48,034 nucleotides of DNA. Origin: SIG701 sp045123975. Its GTDB lineage: Bacteria > Bacillota > Clostridia > Oscillospirales > CAG-272. Shown piece by piece: positions 1 through 7,968 of the stretch. Made by a program: the position numbers and the translations under genes. Where the stretch lies: the NCBI GenBank assembly GCA_045123975.1, contig JBGVKV010000007.1, forward strand, positions 1 through 48,034. The letters run 5' to 3'. Each line of letters starts with the position of its first letter. Position 1 is the first letter of the stretch. Under the pieces are notes generated by a model. The model saw nothing but the letters and a program-made list of their open reading frames with translations. It was not told the origin of the DNA and ran no database searches.

Positions 1-84
1 TAGTTCTTTCATTTCTTTGGAGTTGGTTCTGCTATCTTCTTGCGGAATTATGTTTCCGTGCCATAGTTCTTTTATCACATTCAT
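1..84 (-). CDS. Small TnpV-companion protein, N-terminal 28 residues (runs off window)
   Basis: An open frame starts with ATG at 84-82 and continues past the left edge of the window. Its ATG overlaps the tnpV stop codon in an ATGA arrangement, so the two are probably translationally coupled. The visible residues begin MNVIKELWHGNIIPQE, which resembles the start of the small acidic proteins that accompany tnpV in Clostridial integrative elements (consensus M..I.EELW.GNI.P). The function of that family is unknown. Everything after residue 28 lies outside the window. The family call is made from a short stretch and is moderate; that the frame is coding is supported by the overlap. Confidence 0.55.
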   Translation of the reverse strand, partial: MNVIKELWHGNIIPQEDSRTNSKEMKEL

Positions 85-446
85 ACGTATACCACCTCTC
101 GCAAGACGATTTCCTCGGCACTCGCCTTGATATTGTTCATCTCGGAAACCCATCGGAGCATATCGCGAGCTTTCAAATCCTCGTCAATACCTCTTTCGGC
201 GGCGAGGAAGGTAATGATATTTTCCACCATTGTTTTCGCTTCAACGTCGATCTCATACAGCCGCTGATTGAGTGTATCTTCCGAGAGAAGATTGGTATAA
301 CGACCTCTGCATTGCTCTTTGAGATAATCGAGGCGCATTCTTCCGTACTTTCCGATCTCCTTTTGTTCGGGAAGTTCAAGCAAAGGGTAATATTGCTCAC
401 CTCTGAGTTCGTAGGTAATTCCGTTCTGTTCAATGTACTTTTTCAT
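81..446 (-). CDS. tnpV: TnpV family transposon-encoded protein
   Basis: A 121-residue protein matching the TnpV family carried by Clostridial conjugative and mobilisable elements. Visible family signatures are an N-terminal YIEQNGITYELRGEQYYPLL segment, IGKYGRMRLDYLKEQ in the middle, and a C-terminal MNNIKASAEEIVLREVVYV in which the MNNI-A-A-EIV--E-VY pattern is characteristic. TnpV is not itself a recombinase; its role is poorly defined, although it travels with serine or tyrosine recombinases. A good Shine-Dalgarno (GGAAGG) precedes the ATG. No recombinase is visible in this window, so the rest of the element, if it survives, lies to the left. The gene marks an element boundary beside the Rnf operon. 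Confidence 0.8.
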   Translation of the reverse strand: MKKYIEQNGITYELRGEQYYPLLELPEQKEIGKYGRMRLDYLKEQCRGRYTNLLSEDTLNQRLYEIDVEAKTMVENIITFLAAERGIDEDLKARDMLRWVSEMNNIKASAEEIVLREVVYV

Positions 447-519
447 CTTATTGCACCTTCCTTTCCTTTGGTGCTTTAAGTGTACTATAAAGACGGAAAA
501 TCTGCAAATGTGTAAAAAA

Positions 520-558
520 GAAAAATACGAGAAACACCGAAATGTTCTCGTATTTTTC
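520..558 (-). terminator. Rho-independent terminator after the rnf-apbE operon
   Basis: A perfect 14-bp inverted repeat (520-533 with 545-558, arm GAAAAATACGAGAA) encloses an 11-base loop. On the minus strand the hairpin is followed by CTTTTTTAC, giving the uridine run of an intrinsic terminator about 80 bases after the apbE stop codon. On the plus strand the following sequence is less T-rich. It also separates the rnf transcription unit from tnpV. Confidence 0.75.
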
Positions 559-637
559 TTCGCCTTCGCAATGCTCGTAATTCTTAATTCTTAAAAACTG
601 TCCTTAAGAGCCCGAAGCATTTGCAACAGCCTTTTTC

Positions 638-1687
638 TTATTCTTTTGTATACTTGTCAAAGCCGCTGGACTGCTGACGGCTTCCGTCGCTCATCACCCA
701 CAAGACCTCCGTATCGGGCAAGGACTCCACCAATGCCAGCCCCTCTGCGGGGGTCATACAGAACAGAGCGGTAGACAAAGCATCCCCGTCGGCGGACGTG
801 CCGCCCACCACGGACACGGACAGATACCCCTCCGCCGGCATCAGCGTATCGGGATCGATGATGTGATGATACGGCTTGCCATCCACCACATAATACCGCT
901 GATAGGATCCGCTGGTAACCAGGGACTCCCCGGCAAGGGACAGATAGGCAAAATAGGGATCCTCCGCATCCTCCCGGGGATTCTCGATGCCCACCGTCCA
1001 CGGAGTACCGTCGCCTTTCGCGCCCACGGTGCGGACGTTGCCGCCCACGTTGAGCACGTATCCCGTGATTCCCTTTTCCTCAAGGGAACGGGCGATCCTC
1101 TCCACTGCGTATCCTTTTGCCACGGCGCCCACGTCCAATCGCATCAGAGGATCGGTGAGGGTCACGGTGGACGCATCCTCGTCAATAAGGATATTATTGA
1201 TATCGGTATGCTTTGCCGCCTCAAGCAGAGCCTCCATAGGAGGAAGCTTGGCGTTCCACGGCTCGTCCGATCCCTCCGCCCGGTAATCGTGCCAGATGGA
1301 GAGAACGCTGCCCATGGCGATGTTCACCTTGCCGCCGGTCTTCTCGTACATCTCCTTGGCGTAGAGGAGCAGATCGATGATCCGCCGATCCACGGCAACG
1401 GTACGGTGTGCCCCGTTCACGAGCTCGTTGACGGTGCAAAGATTCTCCATCCCCTCATACCGATGGTAGATGGTGTACAGTTTATGATACTCACCCAGTT
1501 GGGCAAGAACGTCAGCGGCAATCGACTCAAACTCCGCCTGGCTCTCCGCATAGCCCGTAACAGTGGTCACCGTATCGAAATAATCAAAGGAATATTTTGT
1601 ATATTTGGCACTTGTCTTTTTGCAGGAGCTGAGTGCGGGAACACACAACATCACACACACTACAAAGGCAATAATACGTTTCATCAT
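638..1687 (-). CDS. apbE: FAD:protein FMN transferase, lipoprotein (ApbE/FmnB-like)
   Basis: A 349-residue ApbE-family enzyme that transfers FMN from FAD to a threonine in extracytoplasmic acceptors carrying an SGAT-type motif. It starts with a lipoprotein signal (lipobox LSSC, Cys22), so it sits on the outer face of the membrane. Family motifs are visible: FDYFDTVTTVTGY near the N-terminus, LDVGAVAKGYAVERIA at 184-199, NVGGNVRTVG at 213-222, HHIIDPDT at 274-281 and the metal-site region SADGDALSTALF at 298-309. It is the last gene of the rnfCDGEAB operon, which supplies clear substrates: RnfG (two SGAT motifs) and RnfD (SSAT). As the only ApbE in view it probably flavinylates all of them. 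Either of two adjacent ATG codons could be the start. Confidence 0.93.
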   Translation of the reverse strand: MMKRIIAFVVCVMLCVPALSSCKKTSAKYTKYSFDYFDTVTTVTGYAESQAEFESIAADVLAQLGEYHKLYTIYHRYEGMENLCTVNELVNGAHRTVAVDRRIIDLLLYAKEMYEKTGGKVNIAMGSVLSIWHDYRAEGSDEPWNAKLPPMEALLEAAKHTDINNILIDEDASTVTLTDPLMRLDVGAVAKGYAVERIARSLEEKGITGYVLNVGGNVRTVGAKGDGTPWTVGIENPREDAEDPYFAYLSLAGESLVTSGSYQRYYVVDGKPYHHIIDPDTLMPAEGYLSVSVVGGTSADGDALSTALFCMTPAEGLALVESLPDTEVLWVMSDGSRQQSSGFDKYTKE

Positions 1688-1743
1688 ACAATTCCTGTAT
1701 CAAAAATGGGAGGTTGCCCTCCCATTTTTATTTTTTACTGAAC

Positions 1744-2742
1744 TCAGCCGATTTTGGAAGCAGCCTTTACCAGACCGTTTACCAGAATGGTGCAGCCTGC
1801 GATCTGCAGATCTGCGGTGCCGTAGTTGTTGTCAGCCATCAGGCCGGCGATCTCAGCGGCGGTCTTGCCGATGCAGGCAGCATCAAATGCGGCGGACTGC
1901 TCGAACCATTCCTTCACGGTGCCGTCACCGTTCAGATCGGTGCCGTATGCGCTCATATTGTAATTAGCGCCCTGCTCCTTCTTACCAAGAACCGTCTTGG
2001 AAAGATCGTAGGTGGAAGCGCCCTTTGCGTCGAAGGTGAACTTAACCTGTACGCACTCGTTGGATGCGGCAACAACCTTGCCATCCGCATCTACAGCAGC
2101 AGCGAAGAAGGTGGTCTCGATCTGATTCTGACCGTCCTTATCCTCGGTTGCATCCTTAATGGACTGCTCGGTATGAGTGCCCAGCTTCAGGGTGTGTGCG
2201 GCGGTTGCATCGGATGCGGCAGCATTGTTGTAAGCCTTTTCGATAGCGAGAACGAACTCATTAATCATAATGGTGCATCCGGCATTGATTACTTCCTCAG
2301 TACCCTTGTTGGCGTCAGCCACGAGAGCCTTCACCTCGTCCAGAGTCTTGCCGGCAACAACGGTCTCGAAAGCGTCAGCCTGCTCGAACCATTCCTTAAC
2401 AGCACCGCCGTAAGCTACCATATTGTAGCCGGCGCCCTGCTCGTACTTGGTCTTGAAGCCGTCGTTAGCAACAGCCTTACCGTCAGCGGTATAGGAAACG
2501 GTGATGTCTGCGGTATCCAGAACGCATGCAACGATCTTACCTGCAGCGTCAACGGTTACAGCAGCAGCGGTGATGGCAACCTTGCCCTGACCGGCGGTAT
2601 CTTCCGTTGCGGCAGATGCCTTGGAAACATTGGTGTATACACCGAGACCGAACTTGAGAGTCTCAGCCTTGCCGCAGCCGGCAAATACAAATGCGGGGAG
2701 GATCATAAGAACGCTAAGAAGTACACAAAGCAGTTTTTTCAT
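1744..2742 (-). CDS. Two-repeat FMN-bind-like lipoprotein (PplA-like position)
   Basis: A 332-residue lipoprotein (lipobox FAGC, Cys23) made of two tandem copies of about 145 residues, near 29-172 and 184-330. Each copy holds the block QGA-YNM-AYG, then VKEWFEQ, then an AGCTI motif (154-158 and 315-319) placed where FMN-bind domains carry SGAT. The early segment of each repeat (AAAVTVDAAGKIVACVLD and FFAAAVDADGKVVAASNE) also reads like an FMN-bind domain. The standard SGAT is absent, although Gly and the acceptor Thr position are kept. It lies between the Gx transporter and ApbE. In Listeria-type extracellular electron transfer loci a two-domain flavinylated lipoprotein, PplA, has this role. 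The FMN-bind relationship is my inference; secretion, lipidation and the internal duplication are directly visible. Confidence 0.7.
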   Translation of the reverse strand: MKKLLCVLLSVLMILPAFVFAGCGKAETLKFGLGVYTNVSKASAATEDTAGQGKVAITAAAVTVDAAGKIVACVLDTADITVSYTADGKAVANDGFKTKYEQGAGYNMVAYGGAVKEWFEQADAFETVVAGKTLDEVKALVADANKGTEEVINAGCTIMINEFVLAIEKAYNNAAASDATAAHTLKLGTHTEQSIKDATEDKDGQNQIETTFFAAAVDADGKVVAASNECVQVKFTFDAKGASTYDLSKTVLGKKEQGANYNMSAYGTDLNGDGTVKEWFEQSAAFDAACIGKTAAEIAGLMADNNYGTADLQIAGCTILVNGLVKAASKIG

Positions 2743-2832
2743 GATAATTCTCCTAAAACCATTTAATTTATTGTATAAACTATTTGCGCGATATAATCAT
2801 ACACTATCCGGAGGCATTTGTCAACAGAAATC

Positions 2833-3336
2833 CTATATATTTCCGCCGGGAATGCGTTTTACGGCCAAGACGCCGCAAAGTCCCACAAATACGCCGGAAA
2901 CCGTGCCGGTGACCGCCAAGACGATCAGGTAATATCCCAGCTCTGCTGTGTTCAAAAGCAGCATGGCCATAAGAATCTGTCCCACGTTGTGGAACACACC
3001 GCCGGCCACACTGACGCCTACGATGGACAGAAAATCCAACCGCCTGAGAAGAGCCATCACCAAAAGACTGAGGACGGCACCCGCCAGGCTATACACAAAG
3101 GTCATAGGATTGCCGAACAGCATAGCCACCACAGCCATACGAACGAAGGAAACGGCGGCGGCATGCCGCACACCGTATCGGTACAGCACGAAGATGATCG
3201 CAATATTGGGAAGTCCCAATTTGATACCGGGGACAGCGGTAAAGAGCGGCGGAAGCAGTACCTCCACGTAAGCAAGAATCAGCGCCACGGCAGTACACAG
3301 CCCCAGATAGGCCAACTGACGGCTCGTCTTCCTCAT
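2833..3336 (-). CDS. Gx transporter family membrane protein (EetB-like)
   Basis: A 167-residue integral membrane protein with about five hydrophobic segments, belonging to the family often labelled heptaprenyl diphosphate synthase component I / Gx transporter. Visible signatures are YLGLCTAVALILAYVE at the N-terminus, PGIKLGLPNIAIIFVLY and a GGVFHNVGQI segment. The fold resembles ECF S components. In Listeria-type electron transfer loci the equivalent protein is EetB, paired with the NusG-domain protein EetA, and it is thought to act in the flavin or quinone branch. Here it follows the NusG-domain-II gene by 13 bases in the same operon, which repeats that pairing. The substrate is not known from sequence. 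Confidence 0.85.
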   Translation of the reverse strand: MRKTSRQLAYLGLCTAVALILAYVEVLLPPLFTAVPGIKLGLPNIAIIFVLYRYGVRHAAAVSFVRMAVVAMLFGNPMTFVYSLAGAVLSLLVMALLRRLDFLSIVGVSVAGGVFHNVGQILMAMLLLNTAELGYYLIVLAVTGTVSGVFVGLCGVLAVKRIPGGNI

Positions 3337-3349
3337 GGCAGCCCCTCCT

Positions 3350-3736
3350 TTACGCGATGATATCCGGCTCCTCGCCGTCCGTTGTGCGCACCGTGATCAC
3401 CACCCGATGGGGCAGACACACGATGCTCTCCCCTTCCCGGGAGATGGGTTTATGGGCGGCGCAGATACCGTCGGGGCACGTAGCGCTTTCCACGTAGGCG
3501 TGTCCGTCCCGGATCACGAGAAGATTTTCTTCTTCTCCTGATTCACCCGTACGGATGGCCAGCGTCAAATCCGTATGAAGCGGATAGGTGCCGTACATCT
3601 TTCCGTCCACGGTAACGGTAACGGAGTCCCCTTCCCCACGAAGGAAAAAGAAGGCCGCCCCGGCCAGGGTCACAATGAGAAGCAATACCGCAATGAATAA
3701 AACATCATTGCGGTTCTTGCGATTGAATTGGTTCAT
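3350..3736 (-). CDS. NusG domain II-containing protein (EetA-like)
   Basis: A 128-residue membrane-anchored protein: one transmembrane helix (about 13-33) followed by an extracytoplasmic NusG domain II. The domain shows the usual ATCPDGIC-AH-PIS pattern, with Cys87, Cys92 and a third cysteine (Cys107) in SIVCLPHRVVI. Proteins of this type accompany Gx transporters in Rnf-like and EET loci; EetA of Listeria carries this domain. The biochemical role is unproven. The conserved cysteines suggest a redox or metal function, but that is inference. Its ATG overlaps the rnfB stop codon (ATGA), so it is translationally coupled to the electron-transfer complex. Confidence 0.87.
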   Translation of the reverse strand: MNQFNRKNRNDVLFIAVLLLIVTLAGAAFFFLRGEGDSVTVTVDGKMYGTYPLHTDLTLAIRTGESGEEENLLVIRDGHAYVESATCPDGICAAHKPISREGESIVCLPHRVVITVRTTDGEEPDIIA

Positions 3737-4557
3737 TCCTCTGCCTCAATATTTTGAGAAGATGCGGGAGCGCACAGCGTCTTCAGGCATCCGGTAGGAC
3801 AGTTCTCCACGCAGATACCGCAGCCCGTACACTTATCATAATCGATCTGCGCCAGATTATTCACCACGGTAATAGCTTCATTCGGGCATTTGGTCACACA
3901 CTTCTTACAGCCGATACAAGCATTTGTACAAGCGCGGCGAGCGTCAGCACCCTTATCCGTGCTGTTGCACATAACGGCCACAGCCGCTTCGCGGGGAACC
4001 ATCGAAATAATCTTTTTGGGGCAGATATTCTTACAAAGACCGCAGCCGATGCAGCGGGCGGGATCCACGTGGGCAATGCCATCCTTCATACAAATGGCAT
4101 CGGTGGGACACACGTCGGCACATTCGCCAAATCCAAGACAGCCGAAACGGCAGTTCTTCGGCCCGCCGTACACCATGGCGGCGGAACGGCAATGGGCCAT
4201 ACCTACGTAATCCGCCTTCATGGAAGCGGCATCACAGTGGCCGTTGCAGTGGACGAATGCCACCACGTCCTTGGGATGCTCGATCTCAACGCCCAGAAGC
4301 TCACTCAGTGCGTGGGCGGTGTTCTCACCGCCGGGGATGCATCGGTTGGGAGCGGCCGCGCCTTTAGCCAAAGCGGCAGCGTAATCGTCACAGCCCTTAA
4401 AGCCGCAGGCGCCGCAATTGACGCCGGGCAGGCAGGCACTGATGGCCTTCAACTCGTGACTCTTCTCCACACCAAAGAAGTGGGAAATCAGTGCCAGCAG
4501 AACGCCGGCCAGCAATGCTACGGAAGCAACCACCAAAAGAGCAATCAAAATATCCAT
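3733..4557 (-). CDS. rnfB: Electron transport complex subunit RnfB (Fe-S protein)
   Basis: A 274-residue iron-sulfur subunit of the Rnf ferredoxin:NAD+ oxidoreductase. It begins with one membrane helix (MDILIALLVVASVALLAG), then the GVNCGACGFKGCDDYA motif of the Fe-S domain, then CP-type ferredoxin motifs: ECADVCPTDA, CIGCGLCKNICP, CIGCKKCVTKCP and CTGCGICVENCP. This makes several [4Fe-4S] clusters, more than in proteobacterial RnfB and typical of Clostridia. RnfB is thought to take electrons from ferredoxin. The start at 4557 is chosen because a perfect AAGGAGG lies just upstream; a longer frame to 4602 lacks one. It lies 13 bases after rnfA. Confidence 0.95.
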   Translation of the reverse strand: MDILIALLVVASVALLAGVLLALISHFFGVEKSHELKAISACLPGVNCGACGFKGCDDYAAALAKGAAAPNRCIPGGENTAHALSELLGVEIEHPKDVVAFVHCNGHCDAASMKADYVGMAHCRSAAMVYGGPKNCRFGCLGFGECADVCPTDAICMKDGIAHVDPARCIGCGLCKNICPKKIISMVPREAAVAVMCNSTDKGADARRACTNACIGCKKCVTKCPNEAITVVNNLAQIDYDKCTGCGICVENCPTGCLKTLCAPASSQNIEAEE

Positions 4558-4570
4558 ATCGGTTACCTCC

Positions 4571-5170
4571 TTACGCGAACAGCTTATCCACGACGCCGGC
4601 AAAGCCCATGAACGCCAGGGAGATAAAGGATGCGGCGATCAGAGTCACGGCCAATCCGCGGAAGGGCTTGGGAATATTGGTTTCCTCGATGCGGGAGCGC
4701 ATACCGGAGAAAAGCACCATGGCCAGAAGGAATCCGAGGCCGCAGCCCAGGGAGCTGACCATGGACTCAAGGAATCCGTATCCGTCGGTGATGTTGTTGA
4801 TGGCTACGCCCAGAACCGCACAGTTGGTAGTGATCAGGGGCAGATACACGCCCAGGCTCTTATGAAGCGCAGGGATGAACCGCTTGAGGATCAACTCCAG
4901 CATCTGCACAAGGGAGGCAATAACCAAAATGAAGAGAATGGTCTGCATATATCCCAGATTCAGCGGATTCAGAATGAAGTGCTGGATGGGCCAGGTTGCG
5001 GCGGTGGCCAGCAGCATAACCGCGGTTACGGAAATACCCATACCGGAGGCCTGATCCAATTTTTTGGACACACCAAGGAAGGGACAGATACCGAGGAAGC
5101 GGCTGAGCACGTAGTTATTGACCAAAACGGAGGAGAGCAAAATAACGATCAGTGTCTTGAAAAGATCCAT
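4571..5170 (-). CDS. rnfA: Electron transport complex subunit RnfA
   Basis: A 199-residue integral membrane subunit with about six transmembrane helices. It starts MDLFKTLIVILLSSVLVNNYVLSRFLGICPFLGVSK, the hallmark of RnfA/NqrE, including the conserved cysteine in LGICPFLG that in related complexes helps bind an intramembrane iron-sulfur centre with RnfE. A second conserved cysteine occurs in LITTNCAVLGVA. Its start codon overlaps the rnfE stop by one base. Full length for the family. RnfA and RnfE form a pseudosymmetric pair at the core of the ion-pumping complex. Confidence 0.96.
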   Translation of the reverse strand: MDLFKTLIVILLSSVLVNNYVLSRFLGICPFLGVSKKLDQASGMGISVTAVMLLATAATWPIQHFILNPLNLGYMQTILFILVIASLVQMLELILKRFIPALHKSLGVYLPLITTNCAVLGVAINNITDGYGFLESMVSSLGCGLGFLLAMVLFSGMRSRIEETNIPKPFRGLAVTLIAASFISLAFMGFAGVVDKLFA

Positions 5171-5859
5171 TATACTTCTTCTCCTTTCTTATGGCATGCG
5201 CCTGTATGGCAGTTTCCGGCGGAGGGACATCCCTCGCAGGAAAAATCGGTTTTGGCGGGAGCTTTTCCGCGGGTGATGGCCGCCACCAGGGCGATCAGCA
5301 ATGCGTACACCAGCATACCGCCGGGAGCCTTCACCAGGAAAGCGATCTTGAAGGATTCAAGGAAGGGGATGGGCATACCGGCAAAGGTAGCGTTGCCGAG
5401 AACCTCGCGGATCACAGCCATGGCGCAGAGGGCCAGAGTAAAGCCCAGACCCATGCCGATGCCGTCAAGGGCGGATTTGCCCACGGAATTCTTGCTGGCA
5501 AACATCTCGGCACGGCCGAGGATGATGCAGTTTACGGTGATCAGTGCCAGATACACGCCCAGCATATCGTACAGTGCGGGGAAATAAGCCTGGACGATCA
5601 TCTGAACGATGGTAACAAAGCCGGCGATGATCACGATATAGCAAGGGATACGCACGTCATCGGGGATGACCCTGCGAAGCAGGGAGATGAGCACGTTGGA
5701 GCAAAGGAGCACCACCAGTGCCGCAATACCCATACCGAAGGCCCCCACCACGTTGGTGGTGGTAGCCAGGGTGGGACAGGTGCCGAGGATCAGCACCAGC
5801 ACGGGATTTTCTCTGAGGATACCCCGAAGAAGGGTGGACAGATTTCCGTTAGTTTTCAT
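5170..5859 (-). CDS. rnfE: Electron transport complex subunit RnfE
   Basis: A 229-residue membrane subunit paralogous to RnfA. It opens with KTNGNLSTLLRGILRENPV followed by LILGTCPTLATTTN, whose LGTCPTLA cysteine is the conserved counterpart of the RnfA cysteine; LITVNCIILGRAE supplies the second. About six helices are visible, then a cytoplasmic tail with CEGCPSAGNCHTGACHKKGE that contains four cysteines and is longer than in proteobacterial RnfE. I choose the ATG at 5859, because GGAGGT lies at the right distance inside the end of rnfG; an ATG nine bases earlier would bring the start closer to that site. It overlaps rnfG by 11 bases. Confidence 0.94.
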   Translation of the reverse strand: MKTNGNLSTLLRGILRENPVLVLILGTCPTLATTTNVVGAFGMGIAALVVLLCSNVLISLLRRVIPDDVRIPCYIVIIAGFVTIVQMIVQAYFPALYDMLGVYLALITVNCIILGRAEMFASKNSVGKSALDGIGMGLGFTLALCAMAVIREVLGNATFAGMPIPFLESFKIAFLVKAPGGMLVYALLIALVAAITRGKAPAKTDFSCEGCPSAGNCHTGACHKKGEEV

Positions 5860-7036
5860 TACCTGCACCTCCCTCGAAAATCTTTACGGACGTAAAGGCC
5901 CGCTCGATGGCTTTCTTATAGCCGTTGGTAGTCAGAGTCGCACCGGAGATGGCGTCGATCTCGTTGTAATCCGCCTCGGTCTTGCCGACGAACTGTGAGT
6001 AGAAGGATGCATCCGCGCAGACGGAGCCGATATTGTCGGTTTCCTTCTGGGAAACGGTGAGACAGTCGATGATCTTACCGTCGGCAGTCATGGAAACGCG
6101 GATGTAAATATACTCGCCGGAGGCGGGATGATAATCGTCGCCGCCGTTGATGCCGTAGCCGGCACCGCGCATCTCCAGGATATAGTTGCCGCTGTCCGTC
6201 TTCTTAGCGGACAGGCAGGCAGAGGGCAGTCCCTCAAACTGAGTCAGATCGATATCGGTGGTGACAGTGGCATTCAGCTTCGCCATCTGGGCAGCCACGT
6301 TGGCCGCCACATCGGCGGACACATCGGTCAGCACGGCGCCGGTTTCGTCCACAGCGATAAACTGCTCGCCTACGATACAAACCGCACCCTTTCCGTTATC
6401 GGCCGTGTACACCGCATCGATTCCCTCGATAACTTCTACGATAAAGAGTTTCGTAAACTTGCCCTCGGCTGCTGCAAGCGCCGCGGACAGGTTGTCGTTG
6501 AGAATTTCCTCCTCAGTGCGCAGATCCACGGATCCGCCGCCGAGAATGGTGGCCGCGTTCAGCGCATCCTTCATGGCACCACGGTACGCGCCGGTGGTTC
6601 TGGTGGCACCGGAAACGGTATCTACCGCATCCACGCCTTCCATGTTCTTGCCGATGAAGTTCTCGCCGAAGGTCTTTTCATAGCCCAGCGTCTCCGAGGA
6701 TGCAAGGCAGGTGGTACCACTGATAGTACCGTCCGCATTCACACCGCAGAGGATCACCAGACCGGAGGAATAACCGGTGGTGCTCAGCCGGAATACGTAG
6801 CCACCGCCTGCCTCGGAGTACACCTCCGTTACGGTAGCGGGAAGCGTATAACCGCTTACGTCCATCTTTTCAAAGCCTTCGCCGTTCGGCATAACAACCT
6901 TCAGTGCGTCATTGGCGGCGGCCGCCTGATTCTTTTCGATAATGGGAGCGGTGATCGTGTTGGTTACCGCCATCAGTACAGCCATAACCGCGCAGATCAA
7001 CAAAAGTGTCAGCGTGCTTCTTACAGATTTCATCAT
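5849..7036 (-). CDS. rnfG: RnfG with two FMN-binding domains
   Basis: A 395-residue RnfG-type subunit, about twice the usual length. After one N-terminal helix (9-27) it has a first FMN-bind domain ending in VDTVSGATRTTGAYRGAM (SGAT at 142-145, acceptor Thr145), and a second ending in IDAISGATLTTNGYKKAI (SGAT at 364-367, acceptor Thr367). Both match the ApbE acceptor consensus, so the protein should carry two covalent FMNs outside the membrane, whereas canonical RnfG carries one. The connecting region (about 170-280) has a third FMN-bind-like stretch without SGAT. Its ATG overlaps the rnfD stop (ATGA). Domain duplication, not a misread fusion, is likely because the frame is continuous. Confidence 0.93.
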   Translation of the reverse strand: MMKSVRSTLTLLLICAVMAVLMAVTNTITAPIIEKNQAAAANDALKVVMPNGEGFEKMDVSGYTLPATVTEVYSEAGGGYVFRLSTTGYSSGLVILCGVNADGTISGTTCLASSETLGYEKTFGENFIGKNMEGVDAVDTVSGATRTTGAYRGAMKDALNAATILGGGSVDLRTEEEILNDNLSAALAAAEGKFTKLFIVEVIEGIDAVYTADNGKGAVCIVGEQFIAVDETGAVLTDVSADVAANVAAQMAKLNATVTTDIDLTQFEGLPSACLSAKKTDSGNYILEMRGAGYGINGGDDYHPASGEYIYIRVSMTADGKIIDCLTVSQKETDNIGSVCADASFYSQFVGKTEADYNEIDAISGATLTTNGYKKAIERAFTSVKIFEGGAGNEN

Positions 7037-7968
7037 GCTTTCTTACCTCCCACACCGAGAACTTTATGCTTGGTCCAACGATCGATGTACGGATTCAGAA
7101 TGTTCATAAGGAGAATCGCAAAGGATACACCCTCGGGATACACACCCCAGTAACGGATCAAAACGGTCAGCGCGCCCGCGCCGAGACCGAAGACGATCTT
7201 ACCGAAGGCGGTGGAAGGAGACGTTACGTAGTCGGTAGCCATAAAGATAGCACCAATGAGAAGTCCGCCCGACAGAATCATCCGCAAAGCCATCATAGCG
7301 TCCATTCCCTCCATGAAGAAGGAAAGCAGGAACACGCATCCCACAAAGCTGACGGGAATGTGCCAGGTGATGACGCGGCGGATCAGAAGATACACAAATC
7401 CGATCAAAAGCGCAATGCCGCAGGTTTCACCAATGGCACCGCCGCGCAAGCCGAGAAGCAGATCCGTCACGGAATATGTACCGATGCTCTCGGGGGCGGA
7501 CAGGGGCGTAGCACTTGACGCGGTATCCACAACGGTGGGGAACGCGGGCATAGCCAAAGAGCCGAAGGCCACCAGCATAAACACGCGTGCAGTAATGGCG
7601 GGGTTCACCAGGTTGCATCCGATACCGCCGAAGAGGCACTTGACAACCACAATAGCGAACAGCGATCCCACCACGCACTGCCACAGGGGCACGTTGGCGG
7701 GCAGATTGAGTCCGAGAAGAAGACCGGTGACAGCCGCGCTCAGATCGGTGACTGTCAGATCCTTCTTGGTGATAAGATTGAAAAACAATTCAAATCCCAC
7801 GCAGGAAGCGGTACAAATGGCCAGAACCAGAAGGGCACGCAGCCCGAAGATCACAGTGCCGGCCACCGCGGCGGGAGCCAAAGCGATCAGCACGTCCCGC
7901 ATAATGCCTGCGGTAGAGCGTCCGCCGTGGATGTGGGGAGAAACGGCAATCTTCAATGTATTATTCAT
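7033..7968 (-). CDS. rnfD: Electron transport complex subunit RnfD
   Basis: A 311-residue integral membrane subunit of the RnfD/NqrB family, starting MNNTLKIAVSPHIHGGRSTA, with PHIH-G close to the family start. Several hydrophobic helices follow, with GLLLGLNLPANVPLW and FGGIGCNLVNPAITARVF as conserved landmarks. The sequence DTASSATPLS at 148-157 aligns with the flavinylation site of RnfD; Thr154 would carry FMN. The start at 7968 is chosen because its ATG overlaps the rnfC stop (ATGA) and matches the family start; a longer frame to 8085 lies inside rnfC. Together with RnfA and RnfE it forms the membrane core. Confidence 0.95.
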   Translation of the reverse strand: MNNTLKIAVSPHIHGGRSTAGIMRDVLIALAPAAVAGTVIFGLRALLVLAICTASCVGFELFFNLITKKDLTVTDLSAAVTGLLLGLNLPANVPLWQCVVGSLFAIVVVKCLFGGIGCNLVNPAITARVFMLVAFGSLAMPAFPTVVDTASSATPLSAPESIGTYSVTDLLLGLRGGAIGETCGIALLIGFVYLLIRRVITWHIPVSFVGCVFLLSFFMEGMDAMMALRMILSGGLLIGAIFMATDYVTSPSTAFGKIVFGLGAGALTVLIRYWGVYPEGVSFAILLMNILNPYIDRWTKHKVLGVGGKKA

